Below are positions 43,729 through 52,509 of a stretch of DNA of 64,000 nucleotides, piece by piece. The position numbers and the translations under genes are program-made. The notes under the pieces are model-generated. The model saw only the letters and a program-made list of their open reading frames with translations, did not search any database and was not told where the DNA came from. Numbering within the stretch: position 1 is the stretch's first letter; every line of letters begins with the position of its first letter. Origin of the DNA: an uncultured Bacteroides sp. (GTDB lineage: Bacteria > Bacteroidota > Bacteroidia > Bacteroidales > Bacteroidaceae); NCBI GenBank assembly GCA_947574505.1, contig CANPJW010000006.1, positions 28,704 through 92,703 on the forward strand, given 5' to 3'.

Positions 43729-44448
43729 ATGAAGAAATTTAAATTCATTGCCTTTATCTTTGTTATTATGACCACAATGCCGATTTTCCAGTCTTGTCTG
43801 GACGACGATAACAGTCCGTCCGACCTACTGGTTATCAGCACAATAAATATGATGAGCCAGGATAGCAAGGATTTTTATTTCACCTTGGATGATGGAAAGA
43901 AGATGTATCCAAGCAATGGAGAAGGATGGAGCAACGCGGATTTTGCGGATGGCCAGCGAGCCTTTGTCATGTTCAACGAACTGGAAGAGCCGGTAGGCGG
44001 ATATGACTATAACGTTCAGGTAAAGCAGATAAAAGAAATCCTGACCAAGGACATTGTCACTATGGATGAAGAAGAAAACAATGAGGAGAAAATCGGAGAC
44101 GATAAGATTAACGCCACTTATATGTGGATCAACAAGGATAAGAAATATCTGACTATCGAATTCCAATATTATGGTACGCACAGTGAAGATAAGAAACATT
44201 TCCTGAATCTGGTTATCAATAATCTCACCCCGGCTCCTACCGCAGATGAGGAGAGTGAAGAGGATGAGTTTATCAACCTGGAATTCCGTCACAACAGTGA
44301 AGGGGATTATCCTCAGACTTTAGGCGAAGGGTATGTATCTTTCAAACTGGACGGAATCAAGAAACAGATGGAAGGAAAGAAGGGCCTAAGAATCCGTGTC
44401 AATACCCTATATGGCGGAATAAAAACATATGAAGTGAAATTTCCCTAA
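43729..44448 (+). CDS. nigD1: NigD-family outer-membrane lipoprotein
   Basis: 239 residues. The signal peptide ends in FQSC (Cys23) followed by acidic LDDDN, suggesting surface exposure. The N-terminal OB-like NigD_N part covers about 35-130 ([34 protein letters not shown]). The NigD_C part follows, interrupted by two acidic stretches ([22 protein letters not shown]), and ends in FKLDGIK...[11 protein letters not shown]. NigD proteins are of unknown biochemical function. Divergent placement from das1-dma1 matches the NigD1 gene whose expression is linked to vesiculation in B. thetaiotaomicron. Orthology is inferred from position. Confidence 0.87.
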   Translation: MKKFKFIAFIFVIMTTMPIFQSCLDDDNSPSDLLVISTINMMSQDSKDFYFTLDDGKKMYPSNGEGWSNADFADGQRAFVMFNELEEPVGGYDYNVQVKQIKEILTKDIVTMDEEENNEEKIGDDKINATYMWINKDKKYLTIEFQYYGTHSEDKKHFLNLVINNLTPAPTADEESEEDEFINLEFRHNSEGDYPQTLGEGYVSFKLDGIKKQMEGKKGLRIRVNTLYGGIKTYEVKFP

Positions 44449-44505
44449 TCTGCTAATCGAAAAATGAAAGACACTCTTTTATAATATTATATATTAATTA
44501 CACAA

Positions 44506-44537
44506 AAGAGGGCGGTAGTTGTGAAACTCCCGCCCTT
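44506..44537 (+). terminator. nigD1 terminator
   Basis: GGGCGG and CCGCCC, with AGTT/AACT inside, form a long stem 58 bases after the stop, followed by TTCTCATTTTT. Confidence 0.8.
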
Positions 44538-44544
44538 CTCATTT

Positions 44545-44744
44545 TTAAATGGATGTGAACACTGCTTCTGCAATAAATGTTTGCAGCATTTCTCCTTCAC
44601 CAAAGCGAAAAGAATAATTTTTCAAAAACAAATAATTCACTCCGGAAATCGGATTGATTAATCCGATTCTTGGCGCAGTATTGAGTTGGGTCATGCTTCC
44701 GGACGAGCATCCCACATTCAGCACGGTGGCTGCATAGACGAGAG
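44545..44744 (-). pseudogene. 66-codon remnant of unknown family
   Basis: Read on the minus strand, an open frame ends in TAA at 44545 and gives a protein-like tail (PRIGLINPISGVNYLFLKNY, then SFRFGEGEMLQTFIAEAVF). It overlaps the end of the SusC fragment in another frame. It is probably the C-terminal piece of a gene brought next to the SusC fragment by deletion. The family is not recognised. Confidence 0.35.
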
Positions 44745-45414
44745 GAATGTCTGATTGTAAGTATTGGACTTATAGAACGTACCGTCGAAAGTTATCCTGC
44801 CATCCCAAAAACGGGCATTGATACCCAATTCGTAGGACTTTGTACGTTCGGGCTTGAAGTCGGGATAAGGATAGGTTGATATCGGATTGATGATACCTGC
44901 CGACATGGAGTCTGTTATGGAACCCGGCGTGATACCTACCTGCGAGATGGGCGAACCTACTTCGGTGTACGACCCGCGCACTTTCAAGTAAGAAATGAAC
45001 TGCGGCAACGACGCCATCTCCGTAATAATGGCAGACAGACCTATCGACGGATAGAATATACCCGGAGTCTTGCCATTACTTACCAACTGCGAAGCCCAGT
45101 CGGTACGTCCGGTAGCTGTAAGATAGAGCATATTCTTCCACCCAAGTTCGGCACTGGCAAATACGGCAATGTTGCGCGTGCGCTTATACGTTTCTTTCGG
45201 TGAATTATCGGAAGACAAGTTCGCAGCCGAAAACAGATTAGACACAGTTGCCAACTTACCACCGATGTCAACGCCTCTCGTATAATGGTCTTCAAAGCTT
45301 GCTCCTAAGTTGGCAATCAACGAAAAGTCGTGTTTAAAACTCTTGTTGATGTTCATCATCAAGTCTGCATAGGTCTGGTCGTAAAATTCTTCCCTGTTCG
45401 AATAAATAGATGTG
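44718..45414 (-). pseudogene. Internal SusC (TonB-dependent receptor) fragment
   Basis: About 230 codons of SusC barrel sequence without a start: YSNREEFYDQTYADLMMNI opens the readable part. It continues with FASAELGWKNMLYLTATGRTDW, YPSIGLSAIITEM, YLKVRGSYTEVGSPIS and FKPERTKSYELGINARFWDG. The frame ends in TGA at 44718 shortly after KSNTYNQTFLSSM. The signal peptide, plug, first half of the barrel and C-terminal strands are missing. It joins directly to the sigma-factor remnant, so an internal deletion removed the intervening DNA. An ATG at 45362 is not a credible start. Confidence 0.85.
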
Positions 45415-45846
45415 CCGCTCTACGGTACGGATAGAAAGTCGCAGGCTATCAGCTATTTCCTGATTGCTCATTCCCTGTTGCCGGCTCATGGAGAAAACTT
45501 TTCTACGTTGTTCCGGCATGTTATCCAAAGTAAGCTTTATCAAAAGTTGCAGTTCCTTCGCATAAAGTTTGTCGTATGTATCAAATTCAAAAGAAGGCGC
45601 ATCTTCCTGAGACAACTTCTCCTGATAGCTAAGCTCTACCGACTGGTGCTTGAGGAAGTTGTATATCTGATTGCGTGCCACCGTATAGATATAGCTGTCC
45701 CATGTCTCTTTATTCTCCCACATTTCGGGGTTGTTTCACAGCTTGACAAATATATCCTGAGCAATATCTTCAGCATCTTCCTCTGAATGTAAGAGCTTCC
45801 ATGCAAAGGCTTTCATCTTACTAATGTACAACTGAAGCATATTCAT
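45405..45846 (-). pseudogene. ECF sigma-factor remnant with nonsense codon
   Basis: From ATG at 45846 the sequence reads MNMLQLYISKMKAFAWKLL, then HSEEDAEDIAQDIFVKL, then TGA (45736-45738), where the family normally has Trp (VKLW). The frame then continues NNPEMWENKETWDSYIYTVARN to the region 4 helix-turn-helix SNQEIADSLRLSIRTVERHIY. There it runs into SusC DNA and ends in an aberrant tail. The point nonsense change and the fusion mean it is inactive. The normal order sigma, anti-sigma, susC suggests a decayed sigma-controlled polysaccharide locus. Confidence 0.85.
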
Positions 45847-46390
45847 TTTTGCCTGTTATCATAATATACTTTTATAATATCACTGAAAAAACAGTCGACT
45901 ATTACAACCATTTTGTCAGTATAAAAGCAATCATTTTCTTTCAATCATACAAAGTGCAATATAAACATTCTATAATCAGCCAATATTCCCTTTGCACAAT
46001 CCTCATCTCCACATCCCACCTATTACTTATTCATCTGAAAAGCATTAATAGAAAAGTTGCTATTGGTTAATGATAAACTTCCAATCCTTTATATCTAAAG
46101 TTTTTTTCGATTAATCGCAAACTATAAATGAAAGCTTTGTTTTTATAATCAAAGGTTGCATTTATAAAAATGAAGCTTGCATTTATATAATCAAAACTTG
46201 CAATTATAGTTTATGATAGGTGAAGAAAAGGTTTGCAATTAATCCAAAACAAGTTTACCCTTAATGAAGAATAACTTTTCTATTAATGATTCAGACGCGA
46301 AATAGCAGTAGATTGCCATACAACTACTATGAGAAATGACGATAATGAGTATGAGAAATACCTGTTTTTAGGAATAAAGCATGAGAAAAG

Positions 46391-46426
46391 AATGAGAAAT
46401 GCCTGTATCCGAAAACATTTCTCATT
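46391..46426. repeat. Inverted repeat AATGAGAAATG / CATTTCTCATT
   Basis: Perfect 11-base arms (46391-46401 and 46416-46426) with a 14-base loop. The same ATGAGAAAT core recurs at 46329, 46351 and 46473. Confidence 0.7.
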
Positions 46427-46660
46427 CCCTATCCCATTATATTTCAACCCATTGACTAATAATCATGAGAATATGAGAAATAAAAATGAAAAACTCTTCT
46501 AGTAGATGGAGAAGTGTGGGAGCAATCACCTACAAAGAAATAATAAATTCACTGTATAATGCCAATATTATTATCATCAACAAAGATAAAACGATTACTT
46601 TATCGCCTGAGATAGCCACATTAGTGTTGTAAGGAGGAACATAATAAAATATGTAACAGA

Positions 46661-46686
46661 ACAAAAAGATTGCATCGTTATGCAAT
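46661..46686 (-). terminator. Terminator of the menaquinone operon
   Basis: ATTGCAT (46669-46675), loop CGTT and ATGCAAT (46680-46686) form a stem; on the minus strand TCTTTTTGT follows, about 42 bases after the menE stop. Confidence 0.65.
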
Positions 46687-46727
46687 TCTGCGGATGGGAA
46701 TTGACACGAATAGAAGAAGTATAACGA

Positions 46728-47813
46728 CTACAATAGTTTCTCCGCCAAAGTGCGGCATTCGATACGGTTGATTTTACCATTCCCCGTTTGAGGAATTAAA
46801 TCCACCATCCGAATATATTTAGGACGATGATAAGGTGACAGTATCTCCTGCACCTTATTTTTCAGTTCTTCCATATCCAACTGACCTTCGATTAATAAAG
46901 TCACCGCTTGCCCCAAACGAGGGTCGGGAACCGAAGTGATGACAAACGGCACAGGGATAAACGGACGAAGCAACTTCTCCACCTCTTCCGCCTGTATCTT
47001 GATTCCGCCACTATTGATGACATTATCTTTACGTCCCCAAATGACGAAGCTGCCATCGGGATAGATGCGGGCAATATCATTAGTTTGCAAAATATCATCG
47101 CAGACCAAAGAGGCTTTAATGACTAACGTATTTTCGGGAGACAAGGACAGTTCGACTGAAGAAAAAGGATAATAATGGTCGGATGCCGAATTTCCGTTTA
47201 AGCGGCGCAGAGCAATATGGGATAACGTTTCGGTCATGCCGTAAGTGGAATAGACAGCTATCGGGAGAGACCTTATTTCTGCTTCCAAAGCCTCATCTAC
47301 TGCTCCGCCACCTATAATCAAAATCTCCGTTTGCTTCAACTGCTCACGCTCTCCAAGGGTATGGAGTGTGTTGTAAACCTGCAAAGGAACCATTGCCGCG
47401 AATCTCAGCGGGACGCTTATATCAGAGAGAGGATGACCGGAAGCGGGACGCACTATCAGATTCAACCCCGCAACGAGGGAACGTACCACTACCATCATGG
47501 CTCCGATATAACGCAGATTCATGCACAACAAAGCGGTGTCTCCCGCTTGCAGATTGAGGTACTCACAGGTGAGACGGGCACTTTGCATCATTTGGTCTTT
47601 GCGCACAGTCAGTTCTTTCGGCGTGCCTGTGGAACCCGAAGTATGGACGGTCATGGCAGGAGAGTCACTGAACCATTCGTTCAGAAAAAGATATAAATCC
47701 CATAGGGCCGAAGGATGGTTCTCTGCTCCTTCGGCTACCAGACGGGCTATCTCTTCCGGGGTATAGATGGTTCCTTCCAATAACAAACGTTGCTGTTTTC
47801 GGTCAAATATCAT
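46728..47813 (-). CDS. menE: O-succinylbenzoate-CoA ligase
   Basis: 361 residues, shorter than typical MenE (about 450) but with the AMP-binding landmarks. The phosphate loop is VHTSGSTGTPKEL (56-68), the adenine region is VYSTYGMTETLSHIALR, and the hinge and C-terminal part show VIWGRKDNVINSGGIKIQAEEVE with the catalytic Lys in TGNGKINR. It activates o-succinylbenzoate with ATP and CoA for menaquinone synthesis. It is the last gene of the men operon, 9 bases after menC, and is followed by a hairpin terminator. Bacteroides MenE proteins are commonly this short. Confidence 0.93.
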   Translation of the reverse strand: MIFDRKQQRLLLEGTIYTPEEIARLVAEGAENHPSALWDLYLFLNEWFSDSPAMTVHTSGSTGTPKELTVRKDQMMQSARLTCEYLNLQAGDTALLCMNLRYIGAMMVVVRSLVAGLNLIVRPASGHPLSDISVPLRFAAMVPLQVYNTLHTLGEREQLKQTEILIIGGGAVDEALEAEIRSLPIAVYSTYGMTETLSHIALRRLNGNSASDHYYPFSSVELSLSPENTLVIKASLVCDDILQTNDIARIYPDGSFVIWGRKDNVINSGGIKIQAEEVEKLLRPFIPVPFVITSVPDPRLGQAVTLLIEGQLDMEELKNKVQEILSPYHRPKYIRMVDLIPQTGNGKINRIECRTLAEKLL

Positions 47814-47822
47814 CGGGCATTA

Positions 47823-48857
47823 TTAAATTGCGTCATTACAAAACCACAAGCAGTCTTTTCTTATTTCAAGGGGCATTTCTACGTTGTCCGTAAAAAGTTG
47901 CCCCGTTCCCAAGCCTTGAGGAAGCGGGTTGTCGAAAGTGGCACACCACTGGGCGATGGCATTCAGACCGATATTTGACTCCAGGGCAGAAGTAATCCAC
48001 CAGCCGATCTGTTGTTCTTCAGCTTCGTCAATCCATTCGTTTCCACCGGTGAATCCTCCATGTAGGGAAGGTTTGATGATGATATATTGGGGATGAATGT
48101 CGGCAAGGAGCTTTCGTTTCTCTTCCGGAGTGTTGCAGCCTATCAATTCCTCATCCAAAGCTATCGGCAAGGGAGATTCGGAAGCCAGGCGTGCCATTTC
48201 TTCCCATTGTCCGGCACGGATAGGTTGTTCGATAGAATGCAAGTCGAGCTCGGACAGCCGTTTCAGTTTATCCATTGCATCAGCCGGAGAGAAAGCACCG
48301 TTGGCATCTACACGCAGTTCTATTTCTTTAGAAGAAAAACGGGCACGGATATGACGGAGCAAGGCCAGTTCCTCTTCAAAGTTAATGGCACCGATTTTGA
48401 GTTTGATACAGCGGAAACCGGTCTTCATCTTCGTTTCTATCTGTGTCAACATTTGATTGTAATCTCCCATCCATATAAGACCGTTGATGGGTATTCCGGC
48501 TTCTCCACGGGAGAAAGCTGAATTCCACATAGCCCAACCGCCTGCATTATAGTGGCGGACAGCCGTTTCGAGCCCGAAGAGTATGGAAGGATATTTGCGC
48601 AAAGCGTCAACGTCCACCTTTCCGCCTTGCCTTTCCACTTCCCGGCAGGCATCTTCCAATATATCTTCGTAATCGGGTAGATCATCACAGCTAAGCCCTG
48701 GTAGAGGAGCACACTCCCCTATCCCTACCCTACCCGGAAAATCGGAAGAAGTCAGATGCAGATACCAGACTTTTCGTGTTGTATACGTACCTCGTGAGGT
48801 TCCTGCCGGTTGCTTGAAATGGAGCAAGCGGGGAGTTATTTGAATTTTGCAATCCAT
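47823..48857 (-). CDS. menC: o-Succinylbenzoate synthase
   Basis: 344 residues from MDCKIQITPRLLHFK. The frame is open further upstream to 48965, but that would overlap menB and adds an unrelated N-terminus. It is an enolase-superfamily enzyme that dehydrates SHCHC to o-succinylbenzoate. Expected features are the KLKIG motif with the catalytic Lys pair, metal acids in RVDANGAF, SIEQPI and ALDEEL, and the second Lys region IIKPSLHGG. It starts 31 bases after the menB stop. The start codon choice rests on family length and spacing, as no strong ribosome-binding site is visible. Confidence 0.93.
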   Translation of the reverse strand: MDCKIQITPRLLHFKQPAGTSRGTYTTRKVWYLHLTSSDFPGRVGIGECAPLPGLSCDDLPDYEDILEDACREVERQGGKVDVDALRKYPSILFGLETAVRHYNAGGWAMWNSAFSRGEAGIPINGLIWMGDYNQMLTQIETKMKTGFRCIKLKIGAINFEEELALLRHIRARFSSKEIELRVDANGAFSPADAMDKLKRLSELDLHSIEQPIRAGQWEEMARLASESPLPIALDEELIGCNTPEEKRKLLADIHPQYIIIKPSLHGGFTGGNEWIDEAEEQQIGWWITSALESNIGLNAIAQWCATFDNPLPQGLGTGQLFTDNVEMPLEIRKDCLWFCNDAI

Positions 48858-48888
48858 CAGATGTAAATATTTGAGTGCTCCGTATGGT

Positions 48889-49713
48889 TTATGGGAACTT
48901 AGGATACTGCTTGAAGTTGGGTTTGCGTTTTTCCAAAAACGCATTCTTTCCTTCCTGAGCTTCATCCGTCAGATAATAAAGCAATGTCGCGTCACCTGCC
49001 AGTTCCTGAATACCTGCCTGACCGTCCAGTTCGGCATTCAGTCCGGCTTTAATCATGCGCAAAGCCAGCGGGCTGAGCTGCATCATTTCTTCCGCCCATT
49101 GCACATATTCGTCTTCCAGTTGTTCCAAGGGGACTACTTTATTTACCAGTCCCATATCCAGCGCTTCCTGCGCATTGTACTTCCGGCAGAGGAACCAGAT
49201 TTCACGCGCTTTCTTCTGACCTACCACACGAGCCAGATAAGATGCACCGAACCCGGCGTCAAAGCTGCCTACACGAGGGCCTGTCTGACCGAAGATGGCA
49301 TTCTCCGAAGCGATAGACAAGTCACATACCACATGAAGCACGTGTCCGCCGCCGATAGCAAATCCGTTTACGGCGGCAATCACCGGTTTCGGGATACTGC
49401 GGATTTGTTTTTGCACATCCAGCACACTCAGACGGGGAACGCCGTCTTTGCCGATATAACCGCCACGTCCTTTCACATTCTGGTCACCGCCCGAACAGAA
49501 AGCCTTGTCTCCGGCCCCGGTGATGACAATCACATCAATATCCGCTTCTTCGCGGCAAATGCGCAATGCGTCGCTCATTTCGGCAGTAGTAGTCGGGGTG
49601 AATGCATTCCGATAACGTTCACGGTTGATGGTGATACGGGCTATTCCATTATAGTAATCAAAGAGAATATCGTCGTATTCTCTGATGGTTGTCCACTCTC
49701 TTTGTGTTGACAT
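48889..49713 (-). CDS. menB: 1,4-Dihydroxy-2-naphthoyl-CoA synthase
   Basis: 274 residues of the crotonase fold, full length. It closes the naphthoquinone ring from o-succinylbenzoyl-CoA. The oxyanion-hole segments [15 protein letters not shown] and [21 protein letters not shown], and the [21 protein letters not shown] stretch typical of MenB, are all intact. The C-terminal tail [20 protein letters not shown] is also family-typical. It starts 3 bases after the menD stop. Cytoplasmic. Confidence 0.97.
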   Translation of the reverse strand: MSTQREWTTIREYDDILFDYYNGIARITINRERYRNAFTPTTTAEMSDALRICREEADIDVIVITGAGDKAFCSGGDQNVKGRGGYIGKDGVPRLSVLDVQKQIRSIPKPVIAAVNGFAIGGGHVLHVVCDLSIASENAIFGQTGPRVGSFDAGFGASYLARVVGQKKAREIWFLCRKYNAQEALDMGLVNKVVPLEQLEDEYVQWAEEMMQLSPLALRMIKAGLNAELDGQAGIQELAGDATLLYYLTDEAQEGKNAFLEKRKPNFKQYPKFP

Positions 49714-49716
49714 AAT

Positions 49717-51384
49717 CTATTTTTGTTTTAATTGGTAATAATAATTTTTCAGCATTCGTGCGTCTTTGTTCTTGTTGGTGAACACTTCCAACAAGACAGG
49801 GCGTTCCTTCGCTTCCGGTTGAGTGAAAATCTGCATAGTTTCAGCCAGTTCTTCATCATTTTCCGCTTGCAGATAAAGGAATCCCTGTTCTTCCGCCCAA
49901 CCTTTGGCGGACGTCTTATGAACGGCCGCGATAAACTTGTGCGAAGTGCCCGACATATCCAGCCCCGGCAAAGTATGGAAAATCTCCCCGCCGCCGTTAT
50001 TCAACAAAAGAATACGCAGATTGGGACGGACATTCACATTCCACAACGCATTCATGTCGTAGAAGAAACTCAAATCCCCGATGGCTATAAAATTCAGCTT
50101 ATCAGAAGCCGCCGCATAACCCACAGCCGTAGAAAGCGAACCTTCAATGCCACTCGTCCCCCGGTTGCAGCAGACCTCAATCGTAGAAGGAATGGCATAC
50201 AACTGGGCGTAGCGGACCACCGAACTGTTGGCCAGATGCAAGGCGCATGATTCCGGCAATGACTTTATCAATGCACCGACAGCCGCCATCTCCGAATAGG
50301 CAAATTCCGGTTCGGGGATGATTTTGCAATAATTCTCCCACACACGGGGGTATTCAGGAGTACGGTTGTCGAGCAGGCTCGCTATCTTTTCCAAAAACTC
50401 AAACGGGTCCATCTCAATCACCGTAGTCAACGAACCGTAGAGGTCGACCACTTCGCCGTCCGGCGATACGTGCCAATGTTCTTTGGGCGGATGCCGGCGA
50501 AGGAACTTCTTCAATCGTTTGGAGACGACGTGCCCGCCATAAGTAATCAGCAGTTCGGGAGACATCCGGTCTATTTTCTCTTCGGGCATGGCATAGAGCG
50601 CCGCGTCGAAGTTCTTCACCGGAATACCGGGAACAGTCTGATTGCCGATATGCTCCGTCAACCAAGCGAAGTGCTTATATAATAACTTGGTGTGTCTCTT
50701 TTCAAACAGATAGATAAGGTTCATCTGACCGACAATAATCATCCGTTTCTGGTATTTGTTCATGCGGTCGATGAGGTCGTTGTAATCACGGTCGTAGACG
50801 TTCAATCCCTGGTAGCGCGTGATGACACGTACTTCGGGCAGGGCATCCGTCGTAAACTGGAACAACGGTTCGGAAATAGGGACATTGATATGAACCGGTC
50901 CCTTTCCGTGATGGTTCATCTCCAACAGGGCTTCATTTATCAGGCGGTTGCAGTACCATTCATCTTCATCCGTGTGAATCTCCGGAAGATTGACCGACTT
51001 CTTGACCAGCGACTGGAACACGCCCGGTTGCGGTAGTGTCTGTCCGTCCATCTGCCCAATCCAGGCTGCAGGACGGTCGGCAGAAATGACAACCAGAGGA
51101 ACATTCTGATAAAAAGCCTCTGCCACAGCCGGATGGAGATTCAATAATGCCGTTCCGGAAGTGCAGCAGATTGCGGCAGGCTTGCCACCATTCAACGTAA
51201 GCCCGATGGCGAAATACCCCGCACTCCTTTCGTCTGTCACCGCATAACAGGTAAAATCAGGATGGTTGGACAAGGTGTGCACGATAGGTATGTTACGGCT
51301 GCCCGGACACAATACAATTTTAGTAATCCCGTGCGCCTGAAGCAACGCAACCAGTTGGAGTATGTTCTTCTTATCTGTGTACAT
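49717..51384 (-). CDS. menD: SEPHCHC synthase (thiamine-diphosphate enzyme)
   Basis: 555 residues, full length. It condenses isochorismate with 2-oxoglutarate. The N-terminal Pyr domain has [13 protein letters not shown] and the conserved Glu region ([16 protein letters not shown]). The C-terminal PP domain has [20 protein letters not shown], matching the GD-x(n)-N thiamine diphosphate/Mg site, and [14 protein letters not shown]. It starts 27 bases after the menF stop and overlaps nothing. It acts in the second step of classical menaquinone synthesis. Confidence 0.97.
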   Translation of the reverse strand: MYTDKKNILQLVALLQAHGITKIVLCPGSRNIPIVHTLSNHPDFTCYAVTDERSAGYFAIGLTLNGGKPAAICCTSGTALLNLHPAVAEAFYQNVPLVVISADRPAAWIGQMDGQTLPQPGVFQSLVKKSVNLPEIHTDEDEWYCNRLINEALLEMNHHGKGPVHINVPISEPLFQFTTDALPEVRVITRYQGLNVYDRDYNDLIDRMNKYQKRMIIVGQMNLIYLFEKRHTKLLYKHFAWLTEHIGNQTVPGIPVKNFDAALYAMPEEKIDRMSPELLITYGGHVVSKRLKKFLRRHPPKEHWHVSPDGEVVDLYGSLTTVIEMDPFEFLEKIASLLDNRTPEYPRVWENYCKIIPEPEFAYSEMAAVGALIKSLPESCALHLANSSVVRYAQLYAIPSTIEVCCNRGTSGIEGSLSTAVGYAAASDKLNFIAIGDLSFFYDMNALWNVNVRPNLRILLLNNGGGEIFHTLPGLDMSGTSHKFIAAVHKTSAKGWAEEQGFLYLQAENDEELAETMQIFTQPEAKERPVLLEVFTNKNKDARMLKNYYYQLKQK

Positions 51385-51411
51385 GATGGTTAGTGATTAG
51401 TGAATTAGTGA

Positions 51412-52509
51412 TTAATAAGCTATCAGCCGTTTCATGGTCTGCAACTTCTTTTCCGTTTCCAGCCATTCGTCGTCCAGTTCCGAAGACGCCAGTAATCCGC
51501 CGCCGGCATAAAGGGTCAGTTGCTCGTCTTCGATATGCATACAGCGCAGGTTCACATACAAATCCGTCCTTCCGTCGGGGTCGAGCCATCCGATAAAGCC
51601 GGAATAGTAACGGCGGTCGTAACCTTCGTTTTCCAATATGAATTGATAGGCTTCTTCCTTGGGAAGCCCGCACACGGCAGGCGTCGGGTGCAGCACTTTC
51701 AGAAGATTTCCCAAGTCCTTATTATCTTTCAAGGAGAAATGAAAGTCGGTTTTCAGATGCGACAAAGCTCCGGCATAGGCAGGATAAGGTCCGTTCTCCG
51801 TAGAACGGATGCCTAATGAAAGAAGTTGCCGGCGGATATAGGATGCTACATAATCCTGCTCTTTCCGGTTCTTCTCATCCCAAGCTTGCGGTAATTTACC
51901 GTCCTGCAAAGGTTGCGTTCCGGCCAGTGCGACGGTGTTCCATCCGTCTTTTTCGCCCGACAGGATGATTTCGGGCGTGCTACCTAACCAGATACCCGTC
52001 TGAGGGGTGTAGCATAAGTATATATAAGAATGGATATACCGTTTGCAAGCCGCACGGAACACTGATGAGGGAGAGAAATCCGGCATCTGACCGATAACGA
52101 GTTCGCGGGATAGCACCAGTTTGTCAAAAGTCTCGTCGCGTAAGGCATTTATGAACGTGTGAAAACACGCGGCATACTTATCAGTACAAGTATTCAGATA
52201 AGTTTCCCGCATTTGCGTTTGCCCGGTCTTCTCCTGTTCGCCGTCCGTATCCACGTCCATCGGCAAGGGCTGTCCCGATTGGTCCGGTTGTATCAGCACA
52301 ATCGGGCATGTCCCGCTCACCCGAAACGGGGCGATGACAAATCCCCGCTGCCCGTTCAGGTCTTTGAGGTCATAGATTAAACGGACAGTTCCCCCGGTCT
52401 GTAAGAGGCGGGGGACTTTCTCTCCGGGAATACGGTAAACAGCAAACGGTTGCTTTTGCCGGATGAATGTATCAATAGCTGTCAGATTACTTATTTCTTC
52501 GTCAATCAT
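51412..52509 (-). CDS. menF: Isochorismate synthase
   Basis: 365 residues of the chorismate-binding family, somewhat shorter than E. coli MenF (431). Family landmarks in the C-terminal half are DKLVLSRELVIG, LGSTPEIILSGEKDGWNTVALAGTQ, HPTPAVCGLPKEEAYQFI, YSGFIGWLDPDGRTDLYVNLRCM and the closing YAGGGLLASSELDDEWLETEKKLQTM. It converts chorismate to isochorismate as the entry step. Its start overlaps the stop of the upstream HAD-thioesterase gene by 4 bases, so translation is coupled. Siderophore-type EntC is an alternative name, but the men neighbours settle the role. Confidence 0.94.
   Translation of the reverse strand: MIDEEISNLTAIDTFIRQKQPFAVYRIPGEKVPRLLQTGGTVRLIYDLKDLNGQRGFVIAPFRVSGTCPIVLIQPDQSGQPLPMDVDTDGEQEKTGQTQMRETYLNTCTDKYAACFHTFINALRDETFDKLVLSRELVIGQMPDFSPSSVFRAACKRYIHSYIYLCYTPQTGIWLGSTPEIILSGEKDGWNTVALAGTQPLQDGKLPQAWDEKNRKEQDYVASYIRRQLLSLGIRSTENGPYPAYAGALSHLKTDFHFSLKDNKDLGNLLKVLHPTPAVCGLPKEEAYQFILENEGYDRRYYSGFIGWLDPDGRTDLYVNLRCMHIEDEQLTLYAGGGLLASSELDDEWLETEKKLQTMKRLIAY

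Larger units (their letters stand above)
45847..46727. other. 881-base A/T-rich region with short repeats
   Basis: No gene is supported. It contains imperfect repeats around TTGCATTTATA (46150-46210), four copies of ATGAGAAAT (46329, 46351, 46392, 46473) and an 11-base inverted repeat (46391-46426), a stretch with many in-frame stops, and the men operon terminator at its right end. It could be decayed mobile DNA next to the sigma/SusC remnant. Confidence 0.5.

Noticed and set aside
45736..45738. Selenocysteine or recoded TGA in the sigma remnant
   Set aside because: The codon replaces a conserved Trp, no SECIS-like hairpin was seen, and the gene is also fused and truncated, so it is a pseudogene.
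46140..46480. CRISPR array
   Set aside because: The repeats are short (9-11 bases), unevenly spaced and partly inverted, and no cas genes are in the window.
47823..48965. N-terminally extended menC starting at 48965
   Set aside because: The extra 36 residues overlap the menB 3' end and are not MenC-like; the start at 48857 gives normal family length.
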